Assembly (NCBI GenBank): GCA_964494205.1
Contig: CAZBRD010000002.1
Span: 186,001-250,000, forward strand
Source: JBBTCX01 sp964494205
Lineage (GTDB): Bacteria > Planctomycetota > Phycisphaerae > UBA1845
Direction: 5' to 3'
DNA length: 64,000 nucleotides
Shown here: piece after piece, positions 34,862-44,067 of the stretch
Numbering within the stretch: position 1 is the first letter of the stretch
Layout: the number at the start of each line of letters is the position of its first letter
Program-made: the position numbers and the translations under genes
The notes under the pieces: model-generated
What the model was told of the DNA's origin: nothing
Databases searched by the model: none
Seen by the model: only the letters and a program-made list of their open reading frames with translations

Positions 34862-35725
34862 TCATGAGCCCGATTTCTGCAGCGGCAAACCGAGTCGCTG
34901 CATGACCTGCTGCAGGTCGTCCCATGCTTTACGCTTTTCGTCGGGGCTACGCAAGAGATAGGCCGGGTGGAAGGTGGGCATGACCGGAATCGACGGCCCC
35001 ACGCCGGTTGTTCCCGAAAGAAAATACTCGTGGAAGTTTCCCCGAAGGCGGCTGATAGATTCGGCCGTGTTGAGCAGGGTCTTGGAGGCAGGGGCACCGA
35101 GGGCGACGATCAGTTCCGGCTGGATAGTCTCAACTTGCTCGCGCAGGTAAGGCAGGCAGGCGAGGATTTCGTCGGCGTTGGGGGTGCGGTTTCCGGGAGG
35201 GCGGCACTTCACGACGTTGCAGATGTAGACTTCGTCGCGCGTGAGACCCATCGCGCCGATCATTTTGGTGAGCAGTTGGCCGGCCTTGCCGACGAACGCG
35301 AGGCCTTGCTTGTCTTCGTCGTAACCCGGCCCTTCTCCGACAAACATGAGACGTGCATCTGGGCTGCCTTGGCCGAAGACGGTCTTGGTTCGCTCCTGGC
35401 AGAGGACGCACTTGCGGCAACTTTTGACCTGCGTGTCGTCGAGGATTCGCAGGCGTTCGGATTTTTCGGCGGTTGCGATTGGATTGAGCGACGCGGTGGG
35501 CCGTGATGGTGCGATGATGTTTGCTTGTGCTTTTGGAGCGGTTGATGAATGAGGGCCAATCGGCGCATGTTTTTGGATGGCCGGTGCGGCAGAGTTTGAC
35601 CGTTGTGAAGTCGCGATGCGGTTTTCGTGCTGCAAAGTCTCGCGTGCAATCGGAACCATTTTCAAGCCGAGAAGCTGGTCTGACTCGAGTTGCTGAATGA
35701 GGGCTTCAATGGCCTGATCGTACAT
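34862..35725 (-). CDS. Family 4 uracil-DNA glycosylase with [4Fe-4S] cluster
   Basis: This enzyme excises uracil from DNA as the first step of base-excision repair. The 287 aa comprise an N-terminal ~90-residue low-complexity extension (Ser/Pro/Ala-rich), unusual in length, and then the catalytic domain. CRKCVLCQERTKTVFGQG supplies the first two cluster cysteines, and VGEGPGYDEDKQGLAFVGKA is the family 4 motif A. CNVVKCRPPGNRTPN and EILACLPYL supply further cysteines, and FHPAYLLRSPDEK is the DNA-contacting motif. The start at 35725 (MYDQAIEAL) matches the usual beginning of planctomycete homologues, while the frame extends to 35812. It is followed closely by lpxA, probably in one transcript. 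Confidence 0.92.
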   Translation of the reverse strand: MYDQAIEALIQQLESDQLLGLKMVPIARETLQHENRIATSQRSNSAAPAIQKHAPIGPHSSTAPKAQANIIAPSRPTASLNPIATAEKSERLRILDDTQVKSCRKCVLCQERTKTVFGQGSPDARLMFVGEGPGYDEDKQGLAFVGKAGQLLTKMIGAMGLTRDEVYICNVVKCRPPGNRTPNADEILACLPYLREQVETIQPELIVALGAPASKTLLNTAESISRLRGNFHEYFLSGTTGVGPSIPVMPTFHPAYLLRSPDEKRKAWDDLQQVMQRLGLPLQKSGS

Positions 35726-36051
35726 GGCGGGATTTTCGCTTCGATCGCGAATAGATGCTAGATGCACCTCAGATATCTCGCACGACCGGACTGGATGGCC
35801 AGATGGTTTCACCTTGTATGGGCTGGTCGTTTGCGTTCCTGGGTCTGGTTTTTCCCTTGCTTGCGGAAGGGACTCTGATCGTTCCGCCAGCGTCGGTACA
35901 ACTGACTTCGAGCTTGTGAATTGTCAGCCGGTGGGTTTTGGCCTGAATCATAGGCAAAACAGCCTTTGCCGATATTGCGAGCAGGTACTGATCCAACTAA
36001 AATCGCCCGACGATTCGTCGAATTGTTTTTCCGCGAAAGAGGAGATCGACC
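35726..36051. other. Intergenic region between divergent uracil-DNA glycosylase and metK
   Basis: 326 bp without a supported gene. It must hold promoters for both sides. I looked for an S-adenosylmethionine riboswitch-like leader before metK and saw none I could defend. Confidence 0.4.
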
Positions 36052-37293
36052 GTGCCGAAACACGACCAGCCTGGTTCGTACCTGTTTACCTCAGAATCCG
36101 TTTCGATGGGCCATCCGGATAAGGTGGCCGATCAGATTTCGGATCGCCTGGTTGATGCACTGATGGAGGTTGATCCTGACGTGCGGGCGGCCATTGAAAC
36201 GCTGTGTACGACCGGTCTGGTGCTTGTCGCGGGAGAGGTGACGGTTCATACGCAGAAGGCACAGGATGTGTTGTGCCAGGTCGAGGAGCTGGTTCGCGAT
36301 ACGATTCGCAGGATTGGATACGACGACGCCCGGACAGGGTTCGATTATCGAAGCTGTGCCGTTCTGCGAACACTGCATCCGCAGTCGCCGGACATCAGTC
36401 AGGGTGTGAGCAAAACAACAGGGTTGAATGAAACGCAAGGAGCCGGCGATCAGGGGTTGATGTTCGGCTTCGCGTGCGATGAGACGAAGTCGCTGATGCC
36501 GCTTCCGATTCAGTTGGCGCATCGATTGGTGGAGCACTTAGCGGAGCTGCGTTCGAGCGGGCGGATCAAGTGGCTGCGGCCGGATGCGAAGTCGCAGGTG
36601 ACGGTTGAGTATGAGGACGGCGTGCCGGTAGGGATTCACACGGTCGTTTTGTCCACGCAGCACACAACAGACGTTATCGATACGAAGACGGACAACATGA
36701 GCGAGGCCGCCAAGCAGCAGCTTCGCGACGAGGTCATTCGTCCAATCATTCAAAAGGAATGCCCAAACCTGTGGCGCAATGACGTCATCACGCACATCAA
36801 CCCTACGGGACGCTTTGTTGTCGGTGGGCCGCACGGCGATACGGGGCTGACGGGGCGAAAGATCATCGTTGATACGTACGGTGGGCGCGGGCGTCATGGT
36901 GGCGGTGCGTTTTCGGGAAAGGACCCCAGCAAGGTCGATCGCTCGGCTGCGTATATGGCCCGCCACGTGGCGAAGAACATTGTGGCGTCGGGGCTGGCGA
37001 AGCAGTGCGAAGTGCAACTCGCCTATGCGATTGGCGTGGCTAAGCCCGTCAGCGTTTATGTCGACACGTTCGGCACCAGCGAGGTTCCTGCGTCAATTCT
37101 GGCCCAAATCGTTTCGGATATTTTCCCGCTGACACCGGCAGGCATCATCAAGTACCTGGACCTCCGACGACCGGTGTTCTTTGAGACAGCGCGGCATGGC
37201 CATTTCGGTCGCGAGGGCGATGGGTTCACGTGGGAAAAGACGGATCGAGCAGCAGAGATTCGCCGGGCGGCTGGGTCGCTGCAGACGGTTTGA
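36052..37293 (+). CDS. metK: S-adenosylmethionine synthetase
   Basis: This enzyme makes S-adenosylmethionine from methionine and ATP in the cytoplasm. The 413 aa are slightly longer than the usual ~385-400. The N-terminus has FTSESVSMGHPDKVADQISD with the ATP-contacting His and the Asp for metal. GAGDQGLMFGFACDET is the methionine-loop signature, and GPHGDTGLTGRKIIVDTYGG and GGGAFSGKDPSKVDRSAAY are the second and third diagnostic motifs with the phosphate-binding Lys. The start is a GTG with AGAGGAG a few bases upstream. It is monocistronic and converges with the acyl-CoA dehydrogenase; a palindromic repeat at 37301 lies between. Confidence 0.97.
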   Translation: MPKHDQPGSYLFTSESVSMGHPDKVADQISDRLVDALMEVDPDVRAAIETLCTTGLVLVAGEVTVHTQKAQDVLCQVEELVRDTIRRIGYDDARTGFDYRSCAVLRTLHPQSPDISQGVSKTTGLNETQGAGDQGLMFGFACDETKSLMPLPIQLAHRLVEHLAELRSSGRIKWLRPDAKSQVTVEYEDGVPVGIHTVVLSTQHTTDVIDTKTDNMSEAAKQQLRDEVIRPIIQKECPNLWRNDVITHINPTGRFVVGGPHGDTGLTGRKIIVDTYGGRGRHGGGAFSGKDPSKVDRSAAYMARHVAKNIVASGLAKQCEVQLAYAIGVAKPVSVYVDTFGTSEVPASILAQIVSDIFPLTPAGIIKYLDLRRPVFFETARHGHFGREGDGFTWEKTDRAAEIRRAAGSLQTV

Positions 37294-37300
37294 TTGGATT

Positions 37301-37317
37301 GGTCCGCACAGCGGACC
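37301..37317. repeat. Palindrome GGTCCGC ACA GCGGACC, copy 1
   Basis: A perfect seven-pair hairpin with loop ACA, followed by CTA. The same twenty bases recur at 55591-55610. Here it lies between converging genes and could stop transcription, but no T run follows. Confidence 0.7.
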
Positions 37318-37338
37318 CTACACCGAATTGTTCCGCGA

Positions 37339-38502
37339 TCAATTGCCAGCTGCGGCCGCGATTTCCTTTGCGATGACAAAGCGCTGCACTTCACTGGTGC
37401 CTTCATAAATCGTTGTCACGCGCGCATCGCGATATAACTGTTCGACGCGACAGTCATTGACGTAACCGGCGCCGCCGTGAATCTGCACCGCGCGATAGGC
37501 GATTCGATTCGCCGCTTCCGTGGCGTATAGCTTAGCCATCGAGCTTGTTCGCTTGTCGACGCGGCCATCGTCCACATCCTGAGCTGCCCGCCACACTAAC
37601 AACTTGGCGGCTTCGAGTTCGACGGCACTATCAGCCACCATGCCCGCAATGGCTTGGAACTTTCCGATGGGTTGGCCGAACTGCTCGCGCTGTTTGGCGT
37701 AGGAAGACATTTCACTCAGGCACGCTTCAGCGATGCCGGTCGCTTGTGTCGCGATGCTGATTCGTCCTTCAGCCAGCGTGGAAAGGAATACCTGTTTGCC
37801 GCGACCGATCTCGCCGAGTTGGAATTCGTCGGGAACGAAAACATCCTTATAGTGAATGACGGCTGTTTCGCTTCCGCGAATTCCCATCTTGCCGAGGATT
37901 TTGGATCGCTCAATGCCCGGAGATTTTCCGTCGATGAGGACCGCGCAGAACTGCTGCGATTCCGGCACGTTCTTGAGTCTTACCAAAGTGGCGAACCAGC
38001 GTGCGTGCATGCCGTTGGTGATCCACATCTTCTCGCCCGTAACGCGGAACCCGCCTTGCACCTTCTCTGCGCTGGTTTGAATGCAGTTCACGTCGCTTCC
38101 GGCGCCGGCTTCTGAAACCGCAAAGGCGGCGAAGTGCTGCGGCTCGCCAAGGTTCATAAGCACTTTCTTGAGCACCGTTTCGGTCGCGTGCTTTCGAAGC
38201 AAACCGGCGACCATGTTGTGGACAGAGAGGGTGACCGCAGTCGAAGGCGACCACACCGACATTTCGTGAATAATGGCCGCGTATGTCCTGAACCAGCAGC
38301 CGATTCCGTTTAGTTCTTCGGGAGTGCGAAGTGTAAGCAGTCCCATATCGGCAAGATGCGGGAGGACCTCCGCGACCGATGTTTCGTCCTTATCCCACGC
38401 GCGATCACGTTCGAGCAATTCGTCGCGTGCGTAGTCGCGCACGGCGTCGACGAGCAGTTGCTGATCGGGAGGCAATACACCTTCAAACGGCATCAGTGGC
38501 AT
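37339..38502 (-). CDS. Acyl-CoA dehydrogenase
   Basis: The 387-aa flavoenzyme introduces the alpha-beta double bond into acyl-CoA thioesters (fatty-acid or branched-chain catabolism). FAVSEAGAGSDVNCIQTSA is the first family signature, near the flavin. KMWITNGMHARWF follows as in other members. QFGQPIGKFQAIAGMVAD is the second half of the core. The C-terminus has IHGGAGYVNDCRVEQLYRDA and IYEGTSEVQRFVIAKEI, with the Glu that serves as catalytic base in the short-chain branch. The ATG at 38502 (AGGA nine bases upstream) is preferred over 38529. Chain-length specificity cannot be read. Confidence 0.94.
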   Translation of the reverse strand: MPLMPFEGVLPPDQQLLVDAVRDYARDELLERDRAWDKDETSVAEVLPHLADMGLLTLRTPEELNGIGCWFRTYAAIIHEMSVWSPSTAVTLSVHNMVAGLLRKHATETVLKKVLMNLGEPQHFAAFAVSEAGAGSDVNCIQTSAEKVQGGFRVTGEKMWITNGMHARWFATLVRLKNVPESQQFCAVLIDGKSPGIERSKILGKMGIRGSETAVIHYKDVFVPDEFQLGEIGRGKQVFLSTLAEGRISIATQATGIAEACLSEMSSYAKQREQFGQPIGKFQAIAGMVADSAVELEAAKLLVWRAAQDVDDGRVDKRTSSMAKLYATEAANRIAYRAVQIHGGAGYVNDCRVEQLYRDARVTTIYEGTSEVQRFVIAKEIAAAAGN

Positions 38503-38689
38503 AGCACTGTTCCTAATAATGGAGACCAAGGCTCTTCGTCAATTGGCGTCGCACTTTGGAATTGAGAAATCGTTCCGGCACGTGGCTTGGTTTCAATTCG
38601 CTGGTTGGAAAATTGAATACCCGATCAGCTGAAAAAGGCTGAGATTCTTGACGTTGGCAGGCTTGATACCTATATTTTTCACCGATCGC

Positions 38690-39607
38690 ATGTGTCGTCA
38701 CACCGGTTTATGTCTTTGGCTGATGGTTTCGTGGGCGATGGCACTGCCGATCGGCTGTCAATCGGATTCATCTCGTACTCGCTGGTTTGGCCGTTCCCCG
38801 CATGAGTCTTCGACAGTTCCCGCCTCGAATTCCAGCGAACCGCCAGTTTCGACTTTTCGCGCGGGCGCGGCGTCTGGTCCCACCCAGACAGTAACGAGGC
38901 AATCACTGAAAGTGGTGAATGCCTCATTTGATGTCGTTCGCGTGGACCTTCCTCTCGACGAATTTCGTGACTCCAGAAAAATCTGGAACCATGTGGCAAG
39001 CGGGCGGGTTGAGCCTGAAGTGGCCGTTCAGTTGTCTCGAAACGGACTGCAGTTGGGTGTTGGTGATGATAACGCGTGGACCGCGATTCGAGCGATCCTG
39101 GAGGCATCAGGGGCTGAGGTGAAGCGCGACCAAATTCAGCCATCACCTGGTGCGGCGCTCGCGTTGGATGCCGGAACGATCGCGGCGAACGGCGAAGCGA
39201 TTTTTGTATACAACCGAAGCGATCGACTGGAAGGCAAGACCTATGAGGCGGGTGCGAAGCTGTTAATTCTTGACTATTCGTATCTTGGTTCGGATCATGG
39301 AACGGTCGATCTTCGCGTTGGTTTGGAAATCAGAAACGACCGTGGCGAAATGCGCTGGGAGCGTTTGGGTGATACTCTGCAACAAGTTCCCGCGGTCGAT
39401 CGACATCAGTTCAGCGAGTTGCGGGCGAATTTGACGTTAGGGCCGGGGGAGTTTCTCGTGATCGGTCCGGGTGAGCTATCGTCAAACGCTTATCTGATTG
39501 GCGCGCGGTTTTTCGCGGGAGAAAAAGATGGCGTTCGGAGGGACACGCTGTTTTTCGTGACACCTCGTTTCCAGGAATCGGTTGTTGAAAGAACCAAACC
39601 ATCGTGA
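38690..39607 (+). CDS. Exported lipoprotein of unknown function, coupled to a histidine kinase
   Basis: The 305-aa product has a signal peptide with lipobox LPIGC (MCRHTGLCLWLMVSW at the start). The mature protein has a Ser/Pro-rich linker, then a mixed alpha/beta part (VVRVDLPLDEFRDSRKIWNH, LSRNGLQLGVGDDNAWTAIR) that resembles a small secretin-like or ring-building domain in layout only. The C-terminal region is beta-rich (LREPGEFLV-type strands, VIGPGELSSNAYLIG). No family is recognised. Its stop overlaps the GTG start of the kinase gene (GTGA at 39604), so the two are translationally coupled. It could be a sensor accessory, which is inference. The start at 38690 was chosen for the lipobox; the frame opens at 38648. 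Confidence 0.75.
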   Translation: MCRHTGLCLWLMVSWAMALPIGCQSDSSRTRWFGRSPHESSTVPASNSSEPPVSTFRAGAASGPTQTVTRQSLKVVNASFDVVRVDLPLDEFRDSRKIWNHVASGRVEPEVAVQLSRNGLQLGVGDDNAWTAIRAILEASGAEVKRDQIQPSPGAALALDAGTIAANGEAIFVYNRSDRLEGKTYEAGAKLLILDYSYLGSDHGTVDLRVGLEIRNDRGEMRWERLGDTLQQVPAVDRHQFSELRANLTLGPGEFLVIGPGELSSNAYLIGARFFAGEKDGVRRDTLFFVTPRFQESVVERTKPS

Positions 39608-40695
39608 ACGTCACTGCCCAGATGCAACCACTGACCGCCGAGTATTTTCGACAGTTGTTCGAACATCTTGGCGTGGCCACCATCGCCACGGATCAGGACC
39701 TGGTGATTCTCGCATGGAACAACGCAGCCACGCGCATGTTCGGTGCCGCCGAGGATCGGATGGTGGGTACTCCGATTGTCCACATCTTGCCGCATGACGA
39801 CCGGGTTCGCGCGGAACTGTTGCTGAGAAACGCATTGACTTCAGGCGAGGTTTCTGATTTTGAATTCCGAGATCGCGATGCCCAGGGGAGGAATCGCGAA
39901 CTTGTCGGGATTGTAGCGCCGATTGTCTCACTGAGCGGAACGACGATCGGGGCAACGCTTTGTCTTAGGGATATCACGCGACGCATCCACTTGCAGAACG
40001 AAATCAATCAGAATCGAAAGATGGCCGCCCTGGGCGAAATGGCCGGTTCGATCGCGCACTATTTCAACAATACGATCGGCGGAGTGGTGACAAGCATCGA
40101 TTTCGCCAATGCAAGCGAAGATCCGGACATCAAAGACCGCGTACTGGGGCAGACAAATAGAGCGCTGGCTAAGATGACTGCTCTGATCCATGGGTTGCTG
40201 GCGTTCGCTGAAGGTGAACAGCGGGCCGATGATCTCGCGGACTTCACGGAGATCATGAACGAGCTGGCGGATGATATCGACGCCGAGGCCCGCACGCGCG
40301 GAATCAAGTTCGAGTTGACCATGCCTTCGATGTCGGTGGTCGCCGTTCCACGAAGTCAATTGATGACTGTGCTCCGGAATATCTCGCAAAATGCGCTCGA
40401 AGCAATGCCGAACGGCGGCACGTTGAAGATTGATGTCGCCCAAACCGCGACGCATCTCTTCGTTTCAATCTCAGACAGCGGTTTGGGAATGGACGATGCC
40501 GCGATGGCGCGGCTGTTTGAACCGTTCTGGACCACGAAAAAGCGCAAGGGTCTTGGGGTAGAACATGCCTCTGGTTTAGGGCTTGCCGTTGCGCATGGCA
40601 TCATGCAGATGCTCGGTGGGACTATCGAGGCCACATCCGAACCTGGCCAAGGTTCGACGTTCAAAGTGTCATTTCCTGTCGCCACTGAATCCTAA
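39604..40695 (+). CDS. PAS-domain sensor histidine kinase, soluble
   Basis: The 363-aa cytoplasmic kinase has no membrane helix. A PAS domain (about 12-130) has EHLGVATIATDQDLVILAWN and the C-terminal PAC-type strand TTIGATLCLRDIT. The dimerisation/phospho-acceptor helix has ALGEMAGSIAHYFNNTIGG with His152; the residue after His is Tyr where most kinases of this type have Asp or Glu. The ATPase domain has NISQNALEAMPNGG (N box), ISDSGLGMDDAAMARLFEPF (G1/F box) and GLGLAVAHGIMQMLGG (G2). It begins at a GTG overlapping the lipoprotein stop. No response regulator is adjacent, so the partner is unknown. Confidence 0.92.
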   Translation: MNVTAQMQPLTAEYFRQLFEHLGVATIATDQDLVILAWNNAATRMFGAAEDRMVGTPIVHILPHDDRVRAELLLRNALTSGEVSDFEFRDRDAQGRNRELVGIVAPIVSLSGTTIGATLCLRDITRRIHLQNEINQNRKMAALGEMAGSIAHYFNNTIGGVVTSIDFANASEDPDIKDRVLGQTNRALAKMTALIHGLLAFAEGEQRADDLADFTEIMNELADDIDAEARTRGIKFELTMPSMSVVAVPRSQLMTVLRNISQNALEAMPNGGTLKIDVAQTATHLFVSISDSGLGMDDAAMARLFEPFWTTKKRKGLGVEHASGLGLAVAHGIMQMLGGTIEATSEPGQGSTFKVSFPVATES

Positions 40696-40931
40696 AGACT
40701 TATTTTTCACACCGTCAAAGCGGCTCGGCAGACACTAACAGTTTGGGTCGCGTCAAGCATAAGACGGTGCCGATAATAGCGTTACGCTTCGTTCAGGAAG
40801 CAAGCGTGAAATCGCGCAACGGAACGGCCTTGCGCGAAGGGGCCGGAAATCTAGCGAGAATCGCGGCTACGATTGCTACAATCAGACCTAAACCCGTGTA
40901 TACAGATTGGGACCTGCGTTTGGCGGTACGA

Positions 40932-41783
40932 ATGAGATCAGCCTGGCACACAATTTCTGAGCAGCGACGAGTTGTTATTCTTGGATTATCGCTGTGCTGC
41001 GCAGTCACCGTTCAGTGTCACGATGCGACAACACGATCTGCGTTGAAGGTCGGGCTCGCGGCCGATCGTCCTGCGAATCAAATCGAACGCAAGACTGACG
41101 AAGCGTTACTGTTGCTGGCGGCTGATGATCCACTGGGATTCCTGAGTTACTGTCGCGAGGTCTATGATTATTCCATTTCGGACTATCGCGCGAAATTTAC
41201 GAAGCAGGAACGCATCAAAGGGAACATGCGCAAAGAGCAGGTCACCGAGATTCGTTTTCGAGAGAAACCGTATAGTGTCGACATGCGCTGGATCAGCAAT
41301 CCGGGAAAGGCTAAGCGGGTTTCATATGTCGCGGGCCGATGGGTGGAAGACAATCGCGAGCTTGCGTACATCGAACCGAGCGGGATTTTTGGCGTGCTTG
41401 TGTCGGGCGTGAAGAGGGACATTCACAGTGCCGAGGCCAAAGAGGAGTCACGCCGCACCATCGATCAGTTCGGGCTGAAAAACTCATTGGACATGATCAT
41501 TAAGTATTGCGAGAAGGCGAAAGGAAGTCCGGAATACAAACTGTCGTTTCGTGGTCTTGAGACGTTTCATGATCGACTTAGCTTTACGTTTGAAAGGCAA
41601 TTGCCTTATGACGGCGAACAAGGCGGGTATCCGGATCGCCGCCTGCTCTTCTACATCGACTGCGAATGGTTAGTTCCAACCGGTGTGCTCGCGTATGCCG
41701 ATATCGAGAAGCGAGAACTTCTCGGGCGCTACGTCTTTACTGATCTGCAATTCAATACCGGCTTGACGGACGCGGATTTCTAG
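40932..41783 (+). CDS. DUF1571-family exported protein
   Basis: The 283-aa protein from the ATG at 40932 begins with an export-type signal (RRVVILGLSLCCAVTVQC); the Cys is a weak lipobox candidate. The body shows the pattern of DUF1571, a family common in Planctomycetota with unknown function: YDYSISDYRAKFTKQERIKG, then EIRFREKPYSVDMRWISNPG and GVLVSGVKRDIHSAEAKEES. The fold resembles LolA-like outer-membrane lipoprotein sorting factors, which suggests a lipid or lipoprotein handling role in the periplasm; this is recalled family knowledge and inference. The frame is open back to 40743, but that part is basic and not signal-like. Confidence 0.82.
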   Translation: MRSAWHTISEQRRVVILGLSLCCAVTVQCHDATTRSALKVGLAADRPANQIERKTDEALLLLAADDPLGFLSYCREVYDYSISDYRAKFTKQERIKGNMRKEQVTEIRFREKPYSVDMRWISNPGKAKRVSYVAGRWVEDNRELAYIEPSGIFGVLVSGVKRDIHSAEAKEESRRTIDQFGLKNSLDMIIKYCEKAKGSPEYKLSFRGLETFHDRLSFTFERQLPYDGEQGGYPDRRLLFYIDCEWLVPTGVLAYADIEKRELLGRYVFTDLQFNTGLTDADF

Positions 41784-41826
41784 CGGGATTCTCGATTTCA
41801 GCTGCGATCGATAACGCGGCGCGCTA

Positions 41827-41845
41827 CGGCTTGACCGTGCCACCC
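41827..41845 (+). repeat. Partial copy of the GGCCAAGC/GCTTGACC dispersed repeat
   Basis: CGGCTTGACCGTGCCACCC matches the right half of the complete copies at 55470 and 57131. The left half is not present. Confidence 0.6.
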
Positions 41846-41889
41846 ACGCTGTCATTTCTACTGAAAGGTCGCGCTTATTCAGATTGCTA

Positions 41890-42976
41890 TTAAGGTTTCT
41901 GTTCTCTCGCCTGTGGCTCCGACACTTTTTCAACCAGCGTGTACCACGCAAAAATGCTCTTGTTTAGATCGGTTGGTTCGTCTCCGGGTTTGTTCGGCTC
42001 ATCCCATCCAAGGATCTTCCCCATTGCCCGAGCTGCGACCGAATCGTCTTGGTCGAACGCGACAATCTTAAAGCCTGCGTTTTCCCACTCCTCGGCGCTG
42101 AAGGGCGAGTGACCATCTGCCCATGGGATATAAGGCTTGCCAGGTGGCGCGGGAGCGGGGCAGATGTTGTAGATCAGGACTCGGCCGTGGGGTTTGAGTA
42201 GTTTGTTGAGCACCCGCAGAAACGTGTCATCGGATACTCCCAGATCGATGAGTTTGGCGGGATCGACCTTCGCGTTGGCCGGTGGATGAATGTAGCCATT
42301 CTTAAGCGTGTTCTTGCTGATCACCAAGTCGTAATTGCCGCCTACTTCTTTGTTGGCTTCGGCCTCCGCCGGGAACCGGCCATGCACCATCTTAATGGAA
42401 CCGGATCGCCACGTGCGGGTTTTGACCTTGCCCTGGTCCTCAGGATTTTGGTACAAGTTTGGCAGCATTGGATCGACATCGACACCGACGGCCGTCGCGC
42501 CGTTGGCTGCCGTCAACCTCAGTGGGCCGACTCCGCCATATCCGAAGTCGAGAATCTTCTTGCCGGAGAAACTGGAAAACCCATCTTGTCCGAGGATCTC
42601 GTAAGGGCGGACATACGCCAAGGGCGAACCGTAACCAGTGTAATAATACCTCCGGACCCCATTCTTTTCGCTCAAGGGCTTCGCGCTGTGCGACGCTGAG
42701 CGAGGCGAGCTGATTTTCGAGGTAATACTCGCGACGATCTTTCATTTTGTAGGCGACGCGAGTTTCTACTTTGGGCAACTCGGCAGTGGCCATTAGGAAG
42801 TCTTTGGCCAGTTTTGTTGTCGCGAGAGATTCGAGTGCCTGCGCATCTCGATACAATTGGCCGAGTGTTTCGTCGGGAGGATTAGCGCTGAGTTCGACGA
42901 GGCTCTTTGGCTTGGCGCATGCGCCTATTGCCATCGCGACCAGTGCCAATGACAGGCACCCCATTCGTCTTGTCAT
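41890..42976 (-). pseudogene. Lipoprotein-leader SAM-dependent methyltransferase split by a frameshift
   Basis: Two overlapping minus-strand frames read as halves of one protein. The upstream half, from the ATG at 42976 with AGAGGA before it, has a lipoprotein signal (LALVAMAIGAC) and a helical part ending REYYLENQLASLSVAQREAL. The downstream half, one base out of frame, continues RRYYYTGYGSPLAYVRPYEI, then KKILDFGYGGVGPLRLTAAN and AVGVDVDP, the SAM-binding motif I of a class I methyltransferase, then DLVISKNTLKNGY and LKPHGRVLIYNICPAP. Removing one base between about 42648 and 42670, where GGGG and AAAA runs lie on the coding strand, would restore one frame of about 361 codons. It may be a true mutation, a sequencing error or, less likely, programmed shifting. 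A methyltransferase behind an export signal is odd in itself. Confidence 0.78.
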
Positions 42977-43212
42977 GTTGATACGTCCTCTCAGAGGGCT
43001 GCGTGTATGGTTCTGTTGTCGATTCGACCTGATTCGGCACACTATCGGGAGTGTGTGGGGTCGTCAATTCTGTTCACGGTCAAGTTGCCTGTGCGACAAG
43101 TGATTACGTTTGGTGTGCCAGTCGTGTGGCAGGTAAGATTGTTTGAAAGGGATTATTCTAGAACATTTATCGGCCTTCGTGCTACTCTTGTCAGATTGAA
43201 AGGGTTCGTGTC

Positions 43213-43869
43213 ATGACTTCTACGCGGCGACAAATCGTGGTGGCGCAGATTGCACAGGCAAAGGTCAGTGCCATCATTCGAACCGATGATCAGAGGACAG
43301 CCGAGCGCGCGATGCAGGCGGCTGTCGATGGTGGATTCCGCACGATTGAATTCACCATGACGACACCCGGAGCACTGGAACTGGTTTCGTCGTTTTCAAA
43401 AAGGCGCGACATGCTGGTTGGCGCAGGTACTGTGATGTCACCAGAGGGCGTACGGTCGGCCGTGGAGGCCGGAGCATCTTTTATTGTTTCGCCAATCTGC
43501 GATCCGGTTGTCTTGGCTGAGGCGGCACGATGCGATGTGGTTACTATCCCTGGTGCTTTCACTCCCACAGAAATGGAAATGGCGCATCGGGCGGGCGCTG
43601 ACATCATCAAGATTTTTCCTGCTCCGGCGGGCGGTGTGGATTTCATTCGAGCCATTCGGGGTCCGCTTCCCCACCTGAAACTGTTTCCAACGGCCGGACC
43701 TACACCAGAGAATTTCCTTGAGTATCTCGAGGCCGGGTGTTTTGGCGTTGGGTTCGTTCGATCCTTGTTCGACCCGAAGGAACTGGCAGCCGGTCAGTTT
43801 GACGCCGTCCGAAATCGTGCCGCAAAGATTCACGAGCGATTATCGGCCCACCTCCGCACGACGGCCTAG
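43213..43869 (+). CDS. eda: KDPG/KHG aldolase (2-dehydro-3-deoxy-phosphogluconate aldolase)
   Basis: This 218-aa class I aldolase splits 2-keto-3-deoxy-6-phosphogluconate into pyruvate and glyceraldehyde-3-phosphate (Entner-Doudoroff) and often 4-hydroxy-2-oxoglutarate as well. Glu46 in TIEFTMTTP and Lys133 in IIKIFPAPAGG sit at the positions of the catalytic Glu45 and Schiff-base Lys133 of E. coli Eda. GAGTVMSPEGVRSAVEAGA and FPTAGPTPENFLEYL complete the (beta/alpha)8 phosphate-binding pattern. No edd or sugar kinase is adjacent, so it may serve uronate or keto-acid breakdown instead. It is divergent from the frameshifted methyltransferase. Confidence 0.93.
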   Translation: MTSTRRQIVVAQIAQAKVSAIIRTDDQRTAERAMQAAVDGGFRTIEFTMTTPGALELVSSFSKRRDMLVGAGTVMSPEGVRSAVEAGASFIVSPICDPVVLAEAARCDVVTIPGAFTPTEMEMAHRAGADIIKIFPAPAGGVDFIRAIRGPLPHLKLFPTAGPTPENFLEYLEAGCFGVGFVRSLFDPKELAAGQFDAVRNRAAKIHERLSAHLRTTA

Positions 43870-44067
43870 CATCGGACGCTGCCGGTCGAAACTCACAAAC
43901 TTCATTCTCAGCCGTACCGATAAGGACGATGGGTCATTCTCCACAGGGAACTGATCTATCGTTGATCGATGGCGCGCAGGAAAGTGCCGCACTCGAGCGC
44001 ACGTTTGGGGGACTCCGCGCGAGGCTAGCGTGGGGCTGAGTTAGATCTTTGAATGGGTTGGGTTCGC

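Noticed and set aside
35726..36051. Possible SAM-sensing riboswitch before metK
   Set aside because: No arrangement of helices matching known SAM classes could be made by eye, and a terminator or sequester hairpin is not evident. A covariance-model search would settle it.
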